Program-made: the position numbers and the translations under genes
Notes under the pieces: model-generated
The model's input: only the letters and a program-made list of their open reading frames with translations
What the model was told of the DNA's origin: nothing
Database searches by the model: none
Part shown: piece by piece, positions 6,279 to 11,831 of the stretch
How the letters are laid out: the number at the start of each line of letters is the position of its first letter
Position numbering within the stretch: the stretch's first letter is position 1
Source of the DNA: Gulosibacter massiliensis
Lineage (GTDB): Bacteria > Actinomycetota > Actinomycetes > Actinomycetales > Microbacteriaceae
Direction of reading: 5' to 3'
Assembly: GCA_943325745.2 (NCBI GenBank)
Contig: CALPQP020000010.1
Location: 1-11,831 of the forward strand
DNA length: 11,831 nt

Positions 6279-7972
6279 TGCTTGCCGTCGTGCCTCAATC
6301 AACCGCAGCCAAAAATGTCCCCGTAACCGACGCAATGTCGCCCCGCGAAATCTGGCTGGTACTCATCGGGTTGATGTCGGGGCTGTTCCTCTCGTCGCTC
6401 GATCAGACCGTCGTCGGAACGGCGATGAGAACGATTTCCGACGACCTCAACGGCCTGTCAATGCAAGCGTGGGTGACAACCGCCTATCTCATTACGTCGA
6501 CAGTCATTACCCCCATCGCGGGAAAACTCAGTGACATCTTTGGTCGTCGGCCGATTTACATGTGGTCCATCGTCATCTTCTTGATTGGATCGATCTTGTC
6601 CGGTTTCGCCTGGTCGATGCCCACCCTCGCGGTGTTCCGTGCCGTTCAAGGAATCGGTGGCGGTGGACTGATGTCTCTCGCGTTCACGATCATCGCCGAC
6701 ATGGTTGCGCCGCGTGAACGCGCGAAGTACCAGGGTTTCTTCATCGCCGTCTTTGGTTCATCGAGCGTCCTTGGGCCTCTCGTCGGTGGCTTCTTCGCCG
6801 GCGCTGACCAGATTCTGTGGATTGACGGGTGGCGCTGGGTGTTCCTCGTGAACATCCCGATTGGCGCGATTGCCGTATACATGGTGTGGCGATTCCTCCA
6901 CGTCCCCCAGATTCGCCACAAATCGGCGATCGACTGGCTCGGTGTTGTCACTGTCATTATCGCTGTCGTGCCTCTGCTCCTCGTCGCCGAGCAGGGCCGA
7001 GAGTGGGGTTGGCTCTCGTGGAATTCCATCATGATGTACACCCTCGGTGTCATTGGAATAGTCGGATTCATCCTCGCCGAGGCGCGAATGGGTGACGATG
7101 CCCTCATCCCGCTGTCCTTGTTCAAATCGACGACGTTCTCTCAAATCACCGTCCTCGGAATTCTTGTTGGATTCGCAATGTTCGGCGCGATGATGACTAT
7201 CCCGTTATTCCTACAACTCGTCGTTGGATCCACTCCCACGGAGAGTGGAATCCAAATGCTGCCGATGGTTCTGGGAATCATGATGGCCACCGCGATCGGT
7301 GGGCGAGTGATTTCCAAGACGGGACGCTACAAGGCCCTGCCTATTTTCGGCACCGGACTGCTCGTCGTGGCGTTCGTGTGGCTTGTCCAAATCAACAAAG
7401 ACAGCGACCTCATGTTCCTCATGATCGGGATGTTGATCGTGGGCTCTGGACTCGGACTGATGATGCAGACGTTGACCATCGCCAGCCAAAACGCCGTCGA
7501 ACCGCGCCAGGTCGGTGTTGCGACCGCCGGCGCGACGTTCTTCCGCCAGATCGGTGGCACGCTCGGGACTGCCGTGTTGTTTTCCGTATTGTTTGGCAAG
7601 ATCCCCGAAGCTCTCAAGGACATCTTCAGCCGAGCCGATACTCAAAAACAGCTCGGAGCGGCGCTTAACGACCCGGCGATTGTCAATGACCCCGCCAACG
7701 CGGGAATCATCGAAATGTTCACGAATGCTTCGTCAAACCCTGAATCGTTGGCGGACTCTCTGAGTGGCAACACCTCCTTCCTCAATGGAGCCGCCGATGT
7801 GCTCAAGGCACCGTTCATTGAGGGCTTTGCGCTGTCTGCTCAGTCGGTGTATTCCGTTGCGCTGGTCATCTCCATCATCGCGTTTGTCCTGTCGTGGTTC
7901 ATTAAAGCCGAGCCTCTTCGAGAGAAGAGCGGACACCAAGAGGCAGCCGAGGCTGCTGCCGCTGCACACTAG
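6278..7972 (+). CDS. DHA2-family (14-TM) MFS multidrug efflux transporter
   Basis: This 564-residue proton-coupled exporter is of the EmrB/QacA/LfrA type. Signature regions are SSLDQTVVGTAM in TM1 (D42), motif A GKLSDIFGRRP (82-92), motif B RAVQGIGGGG (121-130), and the antiporter motif C VLGPLVGG (about 164-171). A soluble loop of about 80 residues lies before the last TM segment, as in QacA-type proteins, and the C-terminus is Ala-rich and cytoplasmic. Substrate range is not predictable. Start is uncertain: ATG 6278 has only a distant AAGG, and ATG 6335 (MSPREIW) also lacks a Shine-Dalgarno. Homologues usually have 10-20 residues before that segment, which favours 6278. The divergent lipoprotein starts 20 bp away, and a small GNAT gene follows 8 nt after the stop. 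Confidence 0.92.
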   Translation: MLAVVPQSTAAKNVPVTDAMSPREIWLVLIGLMSGLFLSSLDQTVVGTAMRTISDDLNGLSMQAWVTTAYLITSTVITPIAGKLSDIFGRRPIYMWSIVIFLIGSILSGFAWSMPTLAVFRAVQGIGGGGLMSLAFTIIADMVAPRERAKYQGFFIAVFGSSSVLGPLVGGFFAGADQILWIDGWRWVFLVNIPIGAIAVYMVWRFLHVPQIRHKSAIDWLGVVTVIIAVVPLLLVAEQGREWGWLSWNSIMMYTLGVIGIVGFILAEARMGDDALIPLSLFKSTTFSQITVLGILVGFAMFGAMMTIPLFLQLVVGSTPTESGIQMLPMVLGIMMATAIGGRVISKTGRYKALPIFGTGLLVVAFVWLVQINKDSDLMFLMIGMLIVGSGLGLMMQTLTIASQNAVEPRQVGVATAGATFFRQIGGTLGTAVLFSVLFGKIPEALKDIFSRADTQKQLGAALNDPAIVNDPANAGIIEMFTNASSNPESLADSLSGNTSFLNGAADVLKAPFIEGFALSAQSVYSVALVISIIAFVLSWFIKAEPLREKSGHQEAAEAAAAAH

Positions 7973-7980
7973 GGGACGTA

Positions 7981-8253
7981 ATGGATTTACGCGTTGAGAA
8001 CGAGCGCATCACGGGTCTGCGCGATGGCCTCGCTGTTGGCTGGGTGGATTTCGAGGTCACCGACGGTGTGGCACGCCTGTTTCACACCGAGGTCCTCCCG
8101 ACAATGCGCAATACGGGGGCCGGCACCGAATTGGTCGTGTCCGTTCTCGAATGGTTCCGAGACAACACGGACTATCGAATCGTTGGGGTGTGCCCATTTG
8201 TCCCCGTCGTTATTCGCCGTCACCCCGAGTTCGAGGTGCTCACAACGCGCTAG
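7981..8253 (+). CDS. small NATD1-type GNAT N-acetyltransferase
   Basis: This 90-residue single-domain protein has the compact GNAT-like fold of the YjdJ/NATD1 family (acetyl-CoA-binding, about 90-100 residues). Family landmarks visible are LFHTEVLPTMRNTGAGTELV (33-52), which holds the acetyl-CoA loop, and VGVCPFVPVVIRRHPEF (68-84). The substrate is unknown for nearly all members. The ATG at 7981 is preceded by GGGG 5 nt upstream, in the 8-nt gap after the MFS stop, so it is probably co-translated with the exporter. Its TAG stop shares the CTAG palindrome at 8250-8253 with the convergent phoU stop. Confidence 0.85.
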   Translation: MDLRVENERITGLRDGLAVGWVDFEVTDGVARLFHTEVLPTMRNTGAGTELVVSVLEWFRDNTDYRIVGVCPFVPVVIRRHPEFEVLTTR

Positions 8254-8909
8254 TCGTCGAGGTCGTTGTCCGACCAGTCCGCGGTCGTCAGATAGCTGAC
8301 CTTTGACGAGATATCAACAACGTGATCAGCGATGCGCTCAAAGTAACGACTCGCGAGTGTCACATCAACTGTCTGCACTGCTTTTTCTTTCCACTTCTTG
8401 TCGAGGACAATTTCAAACACCTCGCGGTGAAGTTCATCGACACGTTCATCAGCGGCTTGAATCGACCGAGCGAGATCGACCGAGGTGTTTTTGAGAAGTT
8501 TCACGAGCTTCTTGCACAAGCGAATATCAAGTCGTGCCATTTCGTCGAACGTGTCCGATAAAGCTTCGGGCACAGCGGAATCCGGGAAGCGGAATCGCGC
8601 GATGGTGGCAATATGCGAGGCGAGTGCTGCCATGCGCTCGAGCGACGCAGAAATGCGAAGAGTTGATACCAAAATCCGAAGATCGCGTGCGACAGGCGCG
8701 TGGAGGGCTAGCGTGCGTATGACGAGTTCGTCGAGGGATAACGCCTTCTCGCTGACCCCTTCTGCGCCGAGAAGAGCTCGATCTGCCGCGTTGACGTCTG
8801 CTTCCAAAAGTGCCATCGATGCGTCGGTGACAATGCTGAACACGCTGTCGGCGATTTCAACAATTCGCTCTTGAACGGACTCAAGTTCCAGATCAAACAT
8901 TTCACGCAT
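8250..8909 (-). CDS. phoU: phosphate transport/signalling regulator PhoU
   Basis: This 219-residue, all-helical cytoplasmic protein couples the Pst phosphate transporter to the SenX3-type kinase and helps keep the Pho regulon off when phosphate is plentiful. It has two PhoU repeats. Repeat 1 centres on ARDLRILVSTLRISASLERMAAL (74-96) and repeat 2 on TLASRYFERIADHVVDIS (184-201). The second has the usual E-R-I-A-D metal-binding core; in the first the position normally Asp is A95. The longest frame begins at 9107, but ATG 8909 has AGAGGG 5 nt upstream and starts the conserved protein (MREMFDLEL). The upstream part would run through the regulatory region and into senX3. Divergence from senX3-regX3 is the standard actinobacterial layout. 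Confidence 0.95.
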   Translation of the reverse strand: MREMFDLELESVQERIVEIADSVFSIVTDASMALLEADVNAADRALLGAEGVSEKALSLDELVIRTLALHAPVARDLRILVSTLRISASLERMAALASHIATIARFRFPDSAVPEALSDTFDEMARLDIRLCKKLVKLLKNTSVDLARSIQAADERVDELHREVFEIVLDKKWKEKAVQTVDVTLASRYFERIADHVVDISSKVSYLTTADWSDNDLDD

Positions 8910-8914
8910 GGCTA

Positions 8915-8920
8915 CCCTCT
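8915..8920 (-). promoter_or_regulatory. ribosome binding site of phoU
   Basis: AGAGGG on the minus strand lies 5 nt before ATG 8909. It decides that start against the 66-codon longer frame beginning at 9107. Confidence 0.7.
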
Positions 8921-8945
8921 CAATCAGTCCTTCTAACGAACCAGA

Positions 8946-8989
8946 GCAGGGTGAACTCCGCTCTAACAACTCGCTAACGCACGGTGAAA
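8946..8989 (-). promoter_or_regulatory. PHO box: four 11-bp-period RegX3/PhoP-type units
   Basis: On the minus strand four heptamers follow at exactly 11-bp spacing: TTTCACC (8989-8983), GTTAGCG (8978-8972), GTTAGAG (8967-8961) and GTTCACC (8956-8950). The outer two match the GTTCACC consensus known for Streptomyces PhoP best. The inner two keep GTT and part of the rest. The array lies between phoU and senX3, closer to phoU (37 bp from its ATG), so the regX3 product encoded next door probably binds here and controls both sides. Binding is inferred. Confidence 0.7.
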
Positions 8990-9002
8990 CAACAGCACCG
9001 TG
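8980..9002. repeat. inverted repeat CACGGTG / CACCGTG in the phoU-senX3 gap
   Basis: CACGGTG (8980-8986) and CACCGTG (8996-9002) are perfect 7-bp inverted copies with a 9-nt centre. The left arm overlaps the outermost PHO unit. A second, shorter dyad GTGGT/ACCAC follows at 9002-9017. These could be an extra operator or fold in RNA; nothing identifies a binding protein. Confidence 0.4.
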
Positions 9003-9038
9003 TGGTGTAAATACCACGATAGCGTGCCGTTCGTCACC

Positions 9039-9044
9039 TAACCT
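9039..9044 (+). promoter_or_regulatory. candidate leaderless -10 (TAACCT) of senX3-regX3
   Basis: TAACCT lies 7 nt before ATG 9052, and no Shine-Dalgarno precedes that start. This fits transcription beginning at the start codon. It is the same hexamer seen at nearly the same distance ahead of the carboxypeptidase gene. No -35 match is visible, as would fit a promoter that needs an activator. Confidence 0.4.
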
Positions 9045-9051
9045 GAACTGA

Positions 9052-10194
9052 ATGGTAACAATTGACATTCTGGTAACGGTGGCGGTCGTAGTGGCTGTCA
9101 TCGCCATCGGTGCGACCTATTTGTTTTTCCGATCAGTGCGGATGCGTCCCGGCAATTCACCATCGGACGAATCACTGACCGACATGGCCTCGAGTCTCAT
9201 CAGCGTTTTAGCGACAGCCGGATTCGTCGTGGACAGTTCCCTCGCTGTGCTTCGCGCAACCAACAGCGCCATCGCTCTGGGACTTGTATCGGGTCGCGTC
9301 ATCCGCAGCGCAGAAATTCGAAAGCTCGTCCGCAGTGCCAAGGACTCCGATTCAACCCACGAAGTAGAGTTCGAACTGACGCTCGGTGCGGGCGGTGACG
9401 TTCGATATTTGCACGCGAGAGCGGTGTCCATCGGGAGTGGCTTCGTGCTGGTTCTCGTTGAAGACTCGACCGACGAGCGCGACTTCGAGACTATCCGTCG
9501 AGATTTCATCGCGAACGTCACGCACGAAATCAAAACCCCGATTGGAGCCATCACTCTGCTTAGCGAGGCAATGGAGGGTGCGCTGGACGACCCGAAACAA
9601 ATGCACAAGTTTGCTGACAGCCTTCGCCGCGAAGCGCGGCGCCTGTCCAACCTCGTCACCGAGATTATTCAGTTGTCACGCGTTGAATCATCCGACATAC
9701 TGTCGAGTGCCCGTCCCGTGAATATCGGCGCCGTCATCCGCGAGGCTCTTGAACGAACGGTTGTCATCGCGGAGGCAAAAAACATCGACATCAATGCCAA
9801 ATTCCCCGATGACATCCTCGTCATGGGTGACGGCGAACTGCTGACCGTAGCCGTGAAAAACCTTCTCGAGAACGCGATTCAGTATTCAGACATAAATCAA
9901 CAGGTCGGCATCGGCGTCACCACCCGAAGGGGGCAAGTCGACATCATCGTGACGGATCAGGGAGTCGGTATCCCCGCCGACGAGCAACCCCGGGTGTTTG
10001 AACGTTTCTATCGCGTGGACGAATCCCGCGACCGCACGACGGGCGGAACCGGCCTCGGTCTCAGTCTCGTGAAACACATCAGCCTGAGTCACCGCGGTGA
10101 GGTCACCCTCTTTTCACAGCAGGGTGTCGGCTCAACTTTTACCATTCGCCTACCTAGGCTTGTGGACACTAGCGAGGAGAACACCAATGAGTAG
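9052..10194 (+). CDS. senX3: sensor histidine kinase SenX3/PhoR type
   Basis: This 380-residue membrane kinase senses phosphate status (with PhoU and Pst) and phosphorylates RegX3. It has one N-terminal TM segment (about 5-26) and a PAS-like region (about 45-145). The HisKA domain follows with phospho-acceptor H158 in THEIKTP and a long dimerisation helix to about 215. The ATPase domain has an N-box KNLLENAIQYSD (N274), G1 TDQGVGIP (D302), an F-box near VFERFYRVD, and G2 GGTGLGLSLVKH. Mycobacterial SenX3 is a little longer, mainly at the N-terminus. It starts at ATG 9052 without a Shine-Dalgarno, probably leaderless. The stop overlaps the regX3 start by 8 nt, so the two are translationally coupled. 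Confidence 0.94.
   Translation: MVTIDILVTVAVVVAVIAIGATYLFFRSVRMRPGNSPSDESLTDMASSLISVLATAGFVVDSSLAVLRATNSAIALGLVSGRVIRSAEIRKLVRSAKDSDSTHEVEFELTLGAGGDVRYLHARAVSIGSGFVLVLVEDSTDERDFETIRRDFIANVTHEIKTPIGAITLLSEAMEGALDDPKQMHKFADSLRREARRLSNLVTEIIQLSRVESSDILSSARPVNIGAVIREALERTVVIAEAKNIDINAKFPDDILVMGDGELLTVAVKNLLENAIQYSDINQQVGIGVTTRRGQVDIIVTDQGVGIPADEQPRVFERFYRVDESRDRTTGGTGLGLSLVKHISLSHRGEVTLFSQQGVGSTFTIRLPRLVDTSEENTNE
10174..10179 (+). promoter_or_regulatory. ribosome binding site of regX3
   Basis: GAGGAG inside the end of senX3 lies 7 nt before ATG 10187. It fixes the regX3 start and excludes the 30-codon longer frame that opens at 10097. Confidence 0.8.
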
Positions 10195-10870
10195 TGTGCT
10201 CGTAGTCGAGGATGAACAATCCCTGCGGGAACCCCTCGTCTACATCCTCCAGCGCGAAGGGTTTGACGTGCTCGAAGCCGTGGATGGACCGTCGGCGTTG
10301 ATTCAATGGCAAACCAATTCGCCCGATTTGATTCTGTTGGACCTGATGCTTCCGGGAATGAGCGGAGTCGACGTCTGTCGTGAAATCCGCACGCGATCTA
10401 ATGTGCCGATCATCATGGTCACCGCGAAGGACTCTGAGGTTGACAAGGTCGTCGGTCTGGAAATTGGCGCTGATGACTACGTCGTGAAGCCCTATTCAAC
10501 CCGCGAGTTGCTTGCACGGATCAAGGCAGTTCTGCGTCGCGGCGTCGCGCCTGATTCGAACGAGAGCCGATCGGTCCTCGAAGCCGGTCCTGTTCGCCTC
10601 GACACCGAACGCCACGCGGTCACGGTCAATGGTCAGCCCGTGACCTTGCCGCTTAAAGAGTTTGAGTTGCTCGAATACCTCATGGACAACACCAACCGAG
10701 TCTTGACGCGGGGGCAAATTATCGATCGAGTCTGGGGTTCGAACTATTACGGGGACACGAAGACGCTTGACGTCCACGTGAAGCGCATCCGCAGCAAAAT
10801 CGAACCCGACCCAGCTAATCCGAAGTTCATCATGACGATTCGCGGGCTCGGCTACAAGTTCGAAGCCTAG
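10187..10870 (+). CDS. regX3: OmpR/PhoB-family response regulator RegX3/PhoP type
   Basis: This 227-residue DNA-binding regulator activates phosphate-starvation genes after phosphorylation by SenX3. The receiver domain (1-118) has acidic pocket E8/D9, phospho-acceptor D52 in LILLDLMLPGMSG, switch T79 in MVTAKD, and K101 in VVKPYS. The OmpR-type winged helix (about 130-227) includes LPLKEFELLEYLMDN, the recognition helix near TKTLDVHVKRIRSKIE, and the wing RGLGYKFEA. ATG 10187 overlaps the senX3 end. The TAG stop shares CTAG (10867-10870) with the convergent lipoate-ligase-family gene, leaving no room for a terminator between them. Its likely binding site is the four-unit PHO box at 8946-8989. 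Confidence 0.96.
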   Translation: MSSVLVVEDEQSLREPLVYILQREGFDVLEAVDGPSALIQWQTNSPDLILLDLMLPGMSGVDVCREIRTRSNVPIIMVTAKDSEVDKVVGLEIGADDYVVKPYSTRELLARIKAVLRRGVAPDSNESRSVLEAGPVRLDTERHAVTVNGQPVTLPLKEFELLEYLMDNTNRVLTRGQIIDRVWGSNYYGDTKTLDVHVKRIRSKIEPDPANPKFIMTIRGLGYKFEA

Positions 10871-11831
10871 GGAACTCGGCGTAACCACTCGTCGGTGAGG
10901 AATTTGTCTGTCACGAGCTGGGCGGCTCGCGAACGTTCGTCGGCGGTGATGACCCCGTCCGTCAGTCCGTAGAGCCTTCGGAATGTCTCGACCATCGTGT
11001 CGATGACCTCGGTGCGCGTCATCCCCGACTGGCTCTTGATCGGGTCCACACGCTTGGCTGCGCTCGTGACTCCCTTATCGCTCAGTTTCTCTCGACCGAT
11101 TCGCAATACCTGCAACATCGCGTTGGCATCGATGTCGTAGGCCATCGTGACATGGTGTAACACAGCACCGTTTCCCAAACGCTTCTGCGCTGCTCCGCCA
11201 ATCTTGCCGGATGGGCTCGCGATGTCGTTGAGCGGTTTGTACTCTGCCGCGATTCCGATGGAGTTCAGTGCCTGCAGGACCCAATCGTCAAGGAACGCGT
11301 AGGAATCGGCGAATGACATACCGCGGACTAGTTCAGCCGGTGCATAAATCGAGTAGGTGATGGTGTTTCCGGGCTCTATAAACATTGCGCCCCCGCCGCT
11401 CACGCGGCGAAACACCCCGATACCGCGGGCGGAGGCCTCGTCGACGTCGACCTCGTTGCGAAGAGACTGGAATGATCCGATGATGACCGCTTTTTCATTC
11501 CACTCCCAGAAACGCAGCGTCGGCCCGCGTCGGCCGGCACCGACCTCTTCGGTCAAGACCTGGTCGAGTGCCATGTGTTCGGCCGCCGATAGTGGTTCTG
11601 GTGCAAGAAATTCCCAGTTGTACTCTGTGAACGATCGGGCGTCGGCAATCGCGCGGCGGACCGCTGTTGCGACCGCTTCGGGATGAACACCGAGCATGAC
11701 GACGTCGTCCGGGAGTGCGTCACGAACCCTGCGCGCGATTTCGCCCGCGTCGGAGGTGACGGGAAGTCCCTCGATTGCGCCGGTCATCGCGTCCAGCGCC
11801 TCGTCCGGTTCGAGGAAGAAGTCTCCCGAAA
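10867..11831 (-). CDS. lipoate-protein ligase family protein, 5' part outside the window
   Basis: Members attach lipoate or octanoate to lysines of E2 and GcvH proteins. The frame stays open to the right edge: 14 codons upstream of ATG 11787 read GDFFLEPDEALDA, which belongs to the conserved N-terminal accessory domain, so the true start lies beyond 11831. The visible 320 residues hold the end of that small domain (to about 65) and then the catalytic domain, with RFWEWNEKAVIIGSFQS, RRVSGGGAMF (11406-11377), the lipoyl-AMP lysine in KIGGAAQKR (lysine codon near 11205), and HHVTMAYDID. The accessory domain precedes the catalytic one, the reverse of E. coli LplA. Whether it is a ligase or an octanoyl/lipoyl transferase cannot be decided from sequence. 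Confidence 0.9.
   Translation of the reverse strand, partial: SGDFFLEPDEALDAMTGAIEGLPVTSDAGEIARRVRDALPDDVVMLGVHPEAVATAVRRAIADARSFTEYNWEFLAPEPLSAAEHMALDQVLTEEVGAGRRGPTLRFWEWNEKAVIIGSFQSLRNEVDVDEASARGIGVFRRVSGGGAMFIEPGNTITYSIYAPAELVRGMSFADSYAFLDDWVLQALNSIGIAAEYKPLNDIASPSGKIGGAAQKRLGNGAVLHHVTMAYDIDANAMLQVLRIGREKLSDKGVTSAAKRVDPIKSQSGMTRTEVIDTMVETFRRLYGLTDGVITADERSRAAQLVTDKFLTDEWLRRVP

Noticed and set aside
8910..9107. 66-codon N-terminal extension of PhoU
   Set aside because: It covers the PHO box and the start of senX3, and the conserved protein with a Shine-Dalgarno begins at 8909.
10097..10186. 30-codon extension of RegX3 inside senX3
   Set aside because: The conserved receiver domain begins at ATG 10187 with GAGGAG 7 nt upstream; the extension has no family similarity.
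1..11831. CRISPR arrays, insertion sequences, prophage or defence genes
   Set aside because: No spaced repeats, transposase or integrase motifs or terminal inverted repeats were found; nearly all sequence is assigned to recognisable genes.

Overview
The window is a gene-dense stretch of a moderately GC-rich actinobacterial chromosome. The divergent phoU / senX3-regX3 arrangement, the pheA-serS-HAD hydrolase-LCP order, and several protein sequences that resemble Microbacteriaceae homologues (from memory, not searched) suggest Microbacteriaceae or a close relative. Intergenic space is minimal and neighbouring genes often overlap by a few bases. Two convergent gene pairs even share a CTAG tetranucleotide as a double stop, which fits a compact genome.

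Left part (1-6257), all on the minus strand. Reading in the direction of transcription: a VanY-like D-Ala-D-Ala carboxypeptidase lipoprotein; pheA (prephenate dehydratase); serS (seryl-tRNA synthetase); a Cof-type HAD phosphatase; tRNA-Ser(UGA); an LCP-family wall-glycopolymer transferase whose GTG start lies 21 nt behind that tRNA; a sulfotransferase-like protein; and tRNA-Ser(GCU), cut at the window edge just before its discriminator base. serS and two of its tRNA substrates therefore sit within about 4.5 kb on one strand. The LCP tail and the sulfotransferase-like gene look lower in GC than the neighbours. Their overlap carries an in-frame A-AAA-AAG heptamer whose -1 frame runs open into the sulfotransferase frame.

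Middle part (6258-8253), plus strand: a 14-TM DHA2-type MFS exporter, followed 8 nt later by a small NATD1-type GNAT protein. The exporter start is only 20 bp from the divergent carboxypeptidase start.

Right part (8250-11831): phoU on the minus strand, then a 142-bp control region with four GTTCACC-type units at an exact 11-bp period (a PHO box), then senX3-regX3 on the plus strand. Together these form the phosphate-starvation regulatory module. A lipoate-protein-ligase-family gene on the minus strand converges on regX3 and runs off the right edge, so its N-terminus is missing.

Most of the window is ordinary core genome. The least explained parts are the LCP/sulfotransferase overlap, the 27-bp tandem repeat in the LCP tail, the compact tRNA-Ser/LCP junction, and a 13-bp direct repeat bracketing the carboxypeptidase gene. 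No CRISPR array, transposase, phage gene or convincing intrinsic terminator was seen, and no stretch over 300 bases lacks a gene.
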